From an uncultured Chlorobiota bacterium (lineage in GTDB: Bacteria; Bacteroidota; Bacteroidia; Bacteroidales; JAADGE01), in assembly GCA_947311265.1 (NCBI GenBank), contig CAMZKQ010000230.1:1-13927 (forward strand): DNA of 13,927 nucleotides. Reading direction: 5' to 3'. Numbering within the stretch: position 1 is the first letter of the stretch; each line of letters begins with the position of its first letter. The position numbers and the translations under genes were made by a program. Below, one piece after another: positions 6,496-12,836 of the stretch. Below the pieces are notes generated by a model. The model ran no database searches. It was not told the DNA's origin and saw nothing but the letters and a program-made list of their open reading frames with translations.

Positions 6496-7268
6496 TATAA
6501 ATTCCAATTTTTTAGCTGTTTAATACTCTTATAATCAGTAAAATCTACCTTTACAGGGGTAACTGAAACATAGTTGCTTTGTATGGCAAAATCATCGGTA
6601 TCTTCGGCATCAGGTTCCAAATTTGTAAAGCCTCCGGAGAGCCAAAACACAGGTTTATTGTGTGGGTGGTTGGCTGGTATAAATTCTTCTGCCCAAAAAC
6701 CGACTGCCGTTCGGCAGATTTTAACCCCCTTAATTGGCTCAGCTTCAACAACTGGGAAATTTACATTAAGGGAAGTCCCCTGTCCTAGCCCATTTTCCAA
6801 AACCTTAGTGATAATTTTTTCGATATATGGTTTTGTAAACGCAAAATCAAGATAGGTATCGTAGTGGCAAACCGAAAATCCTACCGAATGTATGCCGTTC
6901 ATGCTACCTTCTATGGCTGCTGCCATAGTGCCTGAGTATATTAGGCTTGCCGAGGTATTTGTACCATGATTTATGCCCGATAAAATCAAATCTGGTTTTT
7001 CGCTAGTGAGCTCATGAATTGCTAATTTTACACAATCTACTGGCGTTCCGGAAATGGCATACTCGGCATACTGCTCTGTTTTTTCTATCTTTTTATAAGA
7101 TAAAGTCCCCTCAATGGTAATGGAATGCGATTTTGCAGATTGTGCCGAATCGGGGGCTGCTACAATAACTCGACCAAATTGCTTGGCGATGCTAATGAGT
7201 AATCTTATCCCTGGAGCATTTATTCCATCATCATTTGTTACGAGAATTAAAGGTCTATTTTTTTTCAA
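6495..7268 (-). CDS. surE: 5'/3'-nucleotidase SurE
   Basis: SurE is a metal-dependent phosphatase that dephosphorylates nucleoside 5'- and 3'-monophosphates and is linked to stationary-phase survival. The 257-residue protein opens with LILVTNDDGINAPGI; the metal ligands are D13, D14, S44 (in APDSAQSAKSHS) and N100 (in SGINHGTN). SGTPVDCVKLA (73-83) and YSGTMAAAIEG (111-121) complete the family pattern. The start is TTG at 7268: the upstream in-frame codons to at least 7320 contain no ATG, and MKKNRPLILVTNDDG is the usual N-terminus. It is the first gene of the operon, with a good promoter at 7356-7324, and it diverges from the thioesterase gene. Confidence 0.95.
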   Translation of the reverse strand: MKKNRPLILVTNDDGINAPGIRLLISIAKQFGRVIVAAPDSAQSAKSHSITIEGTLSYKKIEKTEQYAEYAISGTPVDCVKLAIHELTSEKPDLILSGINHGTNTSASLIYSGTMAAAIEGSMNGIHSVGFSVCHYDTYLDFAFTKPYIEKIITKVLENGLGQGTSLNVNFPVVEAEPIKGVKICRTAVGFWAEEFIPANHPHNKPVFWLSGGFTNLEPDAEDTDDFAIQSNYVSVTPVKVDFTDYKSIKQLKNWNL

Positions 7269-7323
7269 TTTTGTATATTTTAATTTGTTTCTATAATCCA
7301 GTTTCTTAACTTCGTTATTTTTA

Positions 7324-7356
7324 CAAAGTTATTAAATTCTTCAATAAAACAGCAAA
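7324..7356 (-). promoter_or_regulatory. Bacteroidota-type promoter for the surE-lpxB operon
   Basis: On the minus strand, TTTG (7356-7353), 21 bases, then TAACTTTG (7331-7324) match the -33 and -7 consensus. The start site would be near 7318, about 50 bases before the TTG of surE. The -33 box ends two bases before the ATG of the divergent thioesterase gene, so this promoter lies inside that gene's leader. Confidence 0.65.
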
Positions 7357-7357
7357 A

Positions 7358-7792
7358 ATGTACACCGCAGAAACAAAAATACGAGTACGCTATAGCGAAA
7401 CCGACAAAATGGGCTATGTTTATTACGGCAATTATGCCGCATATTTTGAAGTTGCTCGTACCGAAATGATACGAAAAATAGGACTAACTTATAGAAGCAT
7501 GGAAGAGCAGGGCATTATGTTACCTGTCCTTTCGTTTAGTATAAAATACTTTCGCCCAGCATTTTACGATGATTTACTGACAATAAAAACGATATTAAAA
7601 CAACTCCCTAGCTCACGAATTGAGTTTGAGTACGAAGTGTATAACGAAGCCGGAAAATTACTCAACAAAGCTGAAACTACCCTTGCTTTTGTTGATGCTA
7701 AAACGATGAAACCCGTGGCAGCACCAGAAATCCTAATCGAAAAAACAAAACAATACTTTAGCCCAAATGATGATGAGCAACTAATAGCTTAA
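7358..7792 (+). CDS. Hotdog-fold acyl-CoA thioesterase, YbgC/FadM type
   Basis: This is a 4-hydroxybenzoyl-CoA thioesterase-type single hotdog domain of 144 residues that hydrolyses acyl-CoA or acyl-ACP thioesters; the natural substrate is uncertain. The N-terminal active-site block is RVRYSETDKMGYVYYGNY followed by AAYFEVARTEMIR, matching the YbgC pattern, with D16 as the likely catalytic acid. The rest forms the sheet of the hotdog: LSFSIKYFRPAFYDD, IEFEYEVYNEAGKLL and AETTLAFVDAKTMKP. The ATG at 7358 follows AGCAAAA. A near-consensus -7 (TTAATTTG, 7280-7287) lies upstream. gldA starts 92 bases downstream on the same strand and may be co-transcribed. In Proteobacteria YbgC is linked to the Tol-Pal envelope cluster, but no tol genes are visible here. 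Confidence 0.9.
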   Translation: MYTAETKIRVRYSETDKMGYVYYGNYAAYFEVARTEMIRKIGLTYRSMEEQGIMLPVLSFSIKYFRPAFYDDLLTIKTILKQLPSSRIEFEYEVYNEAGKLLNKAETTLAFVDAKTMKPVAAPEILIEKTKQYFSPNDDEQLIA

Positions 7793-7884
7793 CAAAAGAT
7801 ATTATATCTAAAGACTTTGCAGTGCAAGCTCTCTACGGCAACGCCAATATTAACAGCGGAAACATAACAATAAATAAGTAAAAA

Positions 7885-8799
7885 ATGTCCTTAAAAGCAG
7901 AAAATATATCAAAACTATATGGTACGCAAAAAGCCCTGAATAATGTAAGTTTTGAAATAAAAACAGGCGAAATTGTAGGTTTTCTAGGACCAAATGGTGC
8001 AGGAAAATCCACAATGATGAAAATAATTACTGGCTACATCAACCAATCTGGTGGTAAAATTACCGTAAACGAATTAAACCTAGCAGAAAAACAACAGGAA
8101 ATTCGCCAGCAAATTGGTTATCTGCCCGAACATAATCCGCTGTATTTGGATATGTATGTAAAAGAATATCTGCAATTTACCGCCCACTTATATAAAATAA
8201 AAAATGTAAAACAACGCACCGAAGAAATTATAAAAATGACCGGACTAGGGCTAGAGAAGCATAAAAAACTCTCCGCTTTATCCAAAGGCTACCGCCAAAG
8301 AGTAGGCATTGGTGCAGCACTGATACACGACCCAGCGGTGCTTATCTTAGACGAACCAACCACAGGACTAGACCCCAACCAAATTATAGAAGTTAGAAAC
8401 TTAATAGCCAAAGCTGGGGAGAATAAAACGGTAATGCTTTCTACACACATCATGCAGGAAGTCGAGGCAATTTGCAACCGAGTTATAATTATAGATAAAG
8501 GCATAATTGTTGCCGATAGAGCCACCGAAAAAGTGGCAGAACTTAGCACCGAAAACTTTATTACCATAGAAATTGAACTCGATAAAGTAACCAATAAAGA
8601 CGAACTGCTTAAAATACCTTTGGTTACAGCAACTGCAAAAATTAATGACAAGCATTGGGTATTAAACACAAAAAAAGAAAAAGATGCACGCCCAGAAATT
8701 TTCAAATGGGCAGTCGCCAACAACTTTGTACTCCTGGCTATGCAAAAGAAAGAGAAAAATATGGAATCTATTTTTCGAGAACTTACAGGAAAACAATAA
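7885..8799 (+). CDS. gldA: ABC transporter ATP-binding protein, GldA type
   Basis: This 304-residue ATPase subunit closely fits GldA of the GldAFG transporter required for gliding in Flavobacterium. Walker A is GPNGAGKST (35-43). The Q-loop position reads IGYLPEHNPLYLDMYV, with PEHN where many ABC proteins have Gln, a form I associate with the GldA group. The signature is LSKGYRQRV (132-140), Walker B and D-loop ILDEPTTGLDPNQ (154-166), and the switch His H188 in STHIMQEVE. Residues about 215-304 form a C-terminal accessory domain ending MESIFRELTGKQ. The partner permeases GldF and GldG are not in the window. The ATG at 7885 follows AAAA. The close match is recognised from memory, and a generic DrrA/CcmA-like export ATPase is the alternative. 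Confidence 0.88.
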   Translation: MSLKAENISKLYGTQKALNNVSFEIKTGEIVGFLGPNGAGKSTMMKIITGYINQSGGKITVNELNLAEKQQEIRQQIGYLPEHNPLYLDMYVKEYLQFTAHLYKIKNVKQRTEEIIKMTGLGLEKHKKLSALSKGYRQRVGIGAALIHDPAVLILDEPTTGLDPNQIIEVRNLIAKAGENKTVMLSTHIMQEVEAICNRVIIIDKGIIVADRATEKVAELSTENFITIEIELDKVTNKDELLKIPLVTATAKINDKHWVLNTKKEKDARPEIFKWAVANNFVLLAMQKKEKNMESIFRELTGKQ

Positions 8800-8805
8800 T
8801 TTAGA

Positions 8806-8844
8806 GAACTATTTTTAAAATTCACCTTTAAAATAGGGCAGTTC
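8806..8844 (+). terminator. Imperfect hairpin after gldA
   Basis: GAACT (8806-8810) pairs with AGTTC (8840-8844), and ATTTTTAAA (8811-8819) pairs with TTTAAAAT (8827-8834) with one bulged T and a GGGCA internal loop. No T tract follows directly, so termination is doubtful. The remaining bases up to 8939 are AT-rich, and I see no exact promoter consensus for the next gene. Confidence 0.3.
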
Positions 8845-8939
8845 GCCATAAAAATATTTATTAAATAACTTTTTTTATTAAATTGCAGTTTACAATATAA
8901 CCCCGCTAAGTAACATCAAATTCCTTAAGACAATACCCC

Positions 8940-11768
8940 ATGAAAAAAAACATATACACCTTACTATTTATCCTAACACTAAGCTTGGGAGGCTATGCAC
9001 AAACCGCACTAGAAGTAGCAAAGCTAGAAGTTGGCGAAACTTACATAGAACAAGGCAAGTTTAAAAAAGCCGCCAGCACCTTTAAAGAGCTACTGGATAA
9101 GCACCCAAAAAGCCCAGTCTATAGCTTCCGCTATGGCTATTGCCTTATGAATACAGAAAGTGGGCGATTTAATTCGATAACTTACTTTCAAAATGCAATA
9201 GAAAACATTAAAAATAACACCTCCGAAGAGCTTTCTGAAATGATGATTTATTTTTATTTAGCAGAAGCATACTCACTTAATTATCAGTTTGATATGGCAA
9301 TATCTACATATCAAGAAATAAAAAAGAAAGTTACCAAATCATCGCAAAAAAAAGAAATTGATGAAAAAATTAAAAAAGCAAAATTTGCAAATGCCATGTT
9401 TTTTACCCCACGACAACTTGCCGTTACCAAACTGGGCGTAATTAACTCCCCCTACGCCGACCACAGCCCAGTCATCACCGCAGATGAGTCTGTAATTATT
9501 TTTACATCAAGAAGAAAAGGCAGTACTGGTAACGAAAAAACATTGAGCAATACCTATTTTGAAGATGTTTATATTTACGATAAACGAGAAGGCATTTACG
9601 CCAAACCAAAAAATATAGGTCCCCCAATTAATAGCAAACTCCACGAGGCTACCTGTGGGCTTTCGGTAGATGGGCAAGAAATGTTCTTATACAAATCCAC
9701 AAGCGAAAAAGACGGCAACATCTATTACAGCCAGCTTAATGGCAGCACATGGAGCACACCAAGAAAACTAGGCAGCAACATCAACTCAAAAAAACGAGAG
9801 GTACATGCCTCACTCTCTGCCGACGGTAAATTCCTTTATTTTAGTAGCAACCGAAAAGGCGGCAAAGGGGGTAGAGATATTTACGTTTCTGAAAAAAGAG
9901 ATGATAAAACATGGGGCCCTGCCAAAAACTTAGGCAAAACTATTAATACGGAGCTAGATGAAGAAGGCCCATATATCCATCCAGACGGCAAACGCCTCTA
10001 TTTTAGCTCCAAAGGACACCCAGGCATGGGCGGCTACGATATTTTTTATAGCGAAAGGCAAAAAGATGGCAGTTGGGGCGAACCAATTAATATGCAGTTC
10101 CCTTTAAATACAGTAGATAACGACGTTTTCTATGTCCCATCGGCAGATGGGCAACGGGGCTACTACTCCTCCCAAAGTGGCGGGCAATCCAATATCTATA
10201 TTGCCACATTGTACGACCAAGATAAATCTAAAGTTACCCTTGTAAAAGGCATTACCATGGACAGCAAGGTAGATACCGTCGCTTTTGCAAAAAGCGAATG
10301 TAAAATATCAGGCGAAACTATACTACTACCCAACAATAGACGCATGAAAGCTAAACGCACCTACCAAATGGGCGACAGCGTCTATATAGCCCGCTGGGAT
10401 TTAAGAAAAGACAGTATTTTTATTTCCGATAGTATTTACCGAGTACCCAGAAATACAACACTTTATGTGCTAAATGCAAACGATGGCTCGCTAGAAAATG
10501 CTTACTCCCCTAACACAATTTCAGGCAAATATTTATTTATACTCAGCCAACGAAAAGACTATAAAATATACTACGAAGCAGAAGGACATATTTTCGACAC
10601 TCGAAATATCCAATTATCCAACAGCACATCGTACAACGAAATTACCTACAATGCCGAAATGGATACCATGATTCGTGGTAAAATTAAGAAATCAAAAAAT
10701 ACACCTTTTGATAAAAAAGAAACTCGGCTAAATAAATACACAAAACTAGAAATGGAATTATTAGCACATTTCATGAAGAAGTACCCCAATTTACTAGTTA
10801 ATATCTCTGGATACGACTACCTTATCGAGCGGCTTTCGCCGAAAATGCGCCCCCAAAATTTCAAATATATAGCCAACCGCAAAAAGGCAATGATTAGTTT
10901 CTTAATTTCCAAAGGCATAAGTGCCGAAAGAATTAAAGAAGACCTATCGAGCAACCACATTGTAGGCGACTCTATAGAGTACACAATTTATGACCAAACT
11001 ACTATCCGCATTGCAGAGCAAGAAAAGGAAGCCCGATTAAAAATTTACGACGATGCACTTATTGCTGCATACAAAGACCAAAATGGATTTAATACGTACG
11101 AAAAAGATGCAGATATTGCCAAAACTTACGAAGTGTTTGATATGCAGTTTGAACTCAACAAAGCCACTAGCCCCAATTACAAACAAAATATACAAACCTT
11201 GGCCGATTTTCTAAACACCAACCCCAACGCAGTTGTCGAAATTGCTGGATATACCGATTTGCAAGGCAGTAGTGCCTACAATAAAAGACTCTCTAAAAAA
11301 CGAGCCAATTTTATTGCCGATAACCTATTGCAGAAAAAAGTAAGAGAATCTCAGATTATAGTAAAAGGCAAATCATACAACAAGCCTATTGCAAAAAACA
11401 AACTCGCCAACGGCGAATTTAACTGGGAATCATTAGCTTATAATAGAAGGGTAGAAATTACACTAATAAAAGAAGGCAAAGACGAACTCGTTGTAAGCCC
11501 AATAAATGTACCCCAAAAGTACAAAACAAAAAATTATAGCAAAGCAACTGCCTCTACAATAGATACTTATGCAATAAGCATTAAAACCGCAGCACGAAAA
11601 TTACCACTCTCTATTTTCGGCACATTGGGTGTAAAAGTGCATAAGCAATCCGACGGTAGCTACCTCTACTACCAAGGCAGTTACAAAACCGAACAAGAAG
11701 CAGAGCAAAAATTAAACACCATAAAACAAGCCTACCCAAAAGCATTTATATTTATCAGGGATTTTTAA
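8940..11768 (+). CDS. PorE-like envelope protein: TPR, PD40 propeller, CRD-like, tandem OmpA-like and SPOR-like domains
   Basis: This 942-residue exported protein starts with a signal peptide (MKKNIYTLLFILTLSLGGYA, cut near 20). TPR-like helices lie at about 25-150 (ETYIEQGKFKKAASTFKELL). Five PD40/WD40-like units (about 170-425) repeat SADGxxLYFSS...GGxDIYxS, which would make a five-bladed propeller. Residues about 431-562 look like a carboxypeptidase-regulatory (CRD-like) fold (VTLVKGITMD, then GKYLFILSQRKDYKIYYEAEGH). Two OmpA_C-like modules follow. The first (about 578-690) is divergent. The second (731-845) has D773 and R788 at the 15-residue spacing of diaminopimelate-binding OmpA domains. 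The end (876-942) looks like a SPOR domain. TPR-PD40-CRD-OmpA is the plan of PorE, the T9SS protein that contacts peptidoglycan; the extra OmpA-like and SPOR-like parts go beyond it. Orthology to PorE is inferred; many Bacteroidota carry paralogues. It stands alone and ends at a bidirectional terminator. Confidence 0.88.
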   Translation: MKKNIYTLLFILTLSLGGYAQTALEVAKLEVGETYIEQGKFKKAASTFKELLDKHPKSPVYSFRYGYCLMNTESGRFNSITYFQNAIENIKNNTSEELSEMMIYFYLAEAYSLNYQFDMAISTYQEIKKKVTKSSQKKEIDEKIKKAKFANAMFFTPRQLAVTKLGVINSPYADHSPVITADESVIIFTSRRKGSTGNEKTLSNTYFEDVYIYDKREGIYAKPKNIGPPINSKLHEATCGLSVDGQEMFLYKSTSEKDGNIYYSQLNGSTWSTPRKLGSNINSKKREVHASLSADGKFLYFSSNRKGGKGGRDIYVSEKRDDKTWGPAKNLGKTINTELDEEGPYIHPDGKRLYFSSKGHPGMGGYDIFYSERQKDGSWGEPINMQFPLNTVDNDVFYVPSADGQRGYYSSQSGGQSNIYIATLYDQDKSKVTLVKGITMDSKVDTVAFAKSECKISGETILLPNNRRMKAKRTYQMGDSVYIARWDLRKDSIFISDSIYRVPRNTTLYVLNANDGSLENAYSPNTISGKYLFILSQRKDYKIYYEAEGHIFDTRNIQLSNSTSYNEITYNAEMDTMIRGKIKKSKNTPFDKKETRLNKYTKLEMELLAHFMKKYPNLLVNISGYDYLIERLSPKMRPQNFKYIANRKKAMISFLISKGISAERIKEDLSSNHIVGDSIEYTIYDQTTIRIAEQEKEARLKIYDDALIAAYKDQNGFNTYEKDADIAKTYEVFDMQFELNKATSPNYKQNIQTLADFLNTNPNAVVEIAGYTDLQGSSAYNKRLSKKRANFIADNLLQKKVRESQIIVKGKSYNKPIAKNKLANGEFNWESLAYNRRVEITLIKEGKDELVVSPINVPQKYKTKNYSKATASTIDTYAISIKTAARKLPLSIFGTLGVKVHKQSDGSYLYYQGSYKTEQEAEQKLNTIKQAYPKAFIFIRDF

Positions 11769-11810
11769 TTAAATTCTAATTAAAGAAAACTGTAATCAGA
11801 GCACTTTACA

Positions 11811-11845
11811 AAAAAAGAGAGGCAATTCAAAATGCCTCTCTTTTT
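11811..11845. terminator. Bidirectional terminator between the PorE-like gene and the ferredoxin-NADP reductase gene
   Basis: AAAAAGAGAGGC (11812-11823) and GCCTCTCTTTTT (11834-11845) form a perfect 12-bp stem over a 10-base loop. A and T tracts lie on the outer sides in both directions. It sits between two convergent genes, so it can end both transcripts. Confidence 0.85.
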
Positions 11846-11868
11846 ATAAAATATTCTAGCTATAAGTA

Positions 11869-12684
11869 CTATCCCCAACTTTCCACATGGATTTGCCCTG
11901 GGGCTTTCTTTTTATGGATAACAAAACCATCTTTCTCTAAATTCTCGAACATTGCCTCAACCATTCTTGGGTTGCCACAAAGAAAAATATGAGTATTCTC
12001 AGGCGTAGATTTCTCGCCAAGAGCTTTTGTAATTATTTGGTCATCTATCCACATATCTTGCACAAATCTAGTATCGCCCCCCCATGGTACAGGCTCTTTT
12101 TCGGGTTCAAGAATCGTAGGGAAATAACTAAATCGAGGCGAAATATTATCCAACAGCATCAATTCCGAACGGTAACCCAAATCCCAGGAATGGGCAGCTC
12201 CGTGTATAACCACGATATTCCCGCCTTCTTTGCCCAAAATATTAGACCGCAACATACTAATATAAGGTGCAACTCCTGTGCCAGTAGCAATAAGTACAAC
12301 ATTATTATCTTTTGGCACTTGCTCCAAAGTAAACATACCCACCATTCTTTTGCCTAGCTCCAGCTTATCGCCAATTTTAAGGGCAAAAAGCCGTGGGGTT
12401 AATGCACCTGATGTTACCAAAGAAATATAAAACTCGATAAAATCCTTTGCTTTTGATGATGACGCAATAGAATAGACCCTTTTTATGAGCTTATCTTGCT
12501 TTACACTTTCGTGATCAGGCTCAGAAGGTTCAGCCTTAGGCGATTGTGGCGTAAGTGCTAGCGAAGCAAATTGCCCAGAAACAAAATCGGGCAACTCCCA
12601 CCCTAGCGGTGATATTCTAAAAATCCGCATCGTAGGCGACACCTCTACTATCGAGGAGACAACTGCATTATATTTACTTTCCAT
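11869..12684 (-). CDS. Ferredoxin/flavodoxin-NADP+ reductase
   Basis: This FAD enzyme moves electrons between NADPH and ferredoxin or flavodoxin in the cytoplasm. From the ATG at 12684 it has 271 residues. The FAD-binding motif RVYSIAS is at 69-75, and GKRMVGMFTL at 111-120 closes the FAD domain. The NADP domain has LIATGTGVAPYISML (131-145), a HGAAHSWDLGYRSEL stretch and FLCGNPRMVE (234-243). It ends PGQIHVESWG, close to the usual ending with an aromatic near the C-terminus. A charged loop (about 46-66, QSPKAEPSEPDHES) between GQFASL and RVYS resembles one I recall in related bacterial reductases. A start at 12744 would add 20 residues (MLIKIIFVEINTFK...), but it lies upstream of the -7 box at 12730-12723 and is rejected. 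No neighbouring ferredoxin gene is visible. Confidence 0.92.
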   Translation of the reverse strand: MESKYNAVVSSIVEVSPTMRIFRISPLGWELPDFVSGQFASLALTPQSPKAEPSEPDHESVKQDKLIKRVYSIASSSKAKDFIEFYISLVTSGALTPRLFALKIGDKLELGKRMVGMFTLEQVPKDNNVVLIATGTGVAPYISMLRSNILGKEGGNIVVIHGAAHSWDLGYRSELMLLDNISPRFSYFPTILEPEKEPVPWGGDTRFVQDMWIDDQIITKALGEKSTPENTHIFLCGNPRMVEAMFENLEKDGFVIHKKKAPGQIHVESWG

Positions 12685-12722
12685 ATTATTTTGAGAGTTA
12701 GTTTTAAATGTATTAATTTCAA

Positions 12723-12753
12723 CAAAAATAATCTTAATTAGCAAACTTGCAAA
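12723..12753 (-). promoter_or_regulatory. Bacteroidota-type promoter for the ferredoxin-NADP reductase gene
   Basis: On the minus strand, TTTG (12753-12750), 19 bases, then TATTTTTG (12730-12723) match the consensus. The predicted start near 12717 leaves a leader of about 30 bases to the ATG at 12684. This is the main reason for choosing that start codon. Confidence 0.6.
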
Positions 12754-12788
12754 ACCAAAGCAGATTATTTATTGTAAGAAAATAAACT

Positions 12789-12821
12789 TTTGCCAAAAAT
12801 CCAACAAAAAAGTTACCTTTG
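12789..12821 (+). promoter_or_regulatory. Bacteroidota-type promoter for the RNA helicase gene
   Basis: TTTG (12789-12792), 21 bases, then TACCTTTG (12814-12821) match the consensus exactly. Transcription would start near 12827, leaving only about 10 bases before the ATG at 12837. Confidence 0.65.
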
Positions 12822-12836
12822 CAAAAATTTTATAGT

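Noticed and set aside
6193..6507. TTG start at 6507 for the small membrane protein
   Set aside because: It adds only four residues and overlaps surE by 13 bases, whereas the ATG at 6495 forms a classic TAATG junction.
7793..7884. Coding-looking string in the thioesterase-gldA gap (SKDFAVQALYGNANINSG)
   Set aside because: It is open in one frame for about 30 codons but has no ATG or TTG start and no recognisable family. It is probably chance or leader sequence.
8289..8849. Long reverse-strand frame opposite gldA
   Set aside because: It is Ser/Ile-rich shadow sequence of a well-conserved ABC ATPase gene, with no protein-like motifs.
11764..11784. A/T-only inverted repeat at the end of the PorE-like gene
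   Set aside because: The TTTAATTA/TAATTAAA stem is weak and includes the stop codon. The GC-containing stem at 11812-11845 is the credible terminator.
12685..12744. Reductase start at 12744
   Set aside because: The likely -7 box lies at 12730-12723, so the transcript begins downstream of that codon. The extra 20 residues do not resemble the family.
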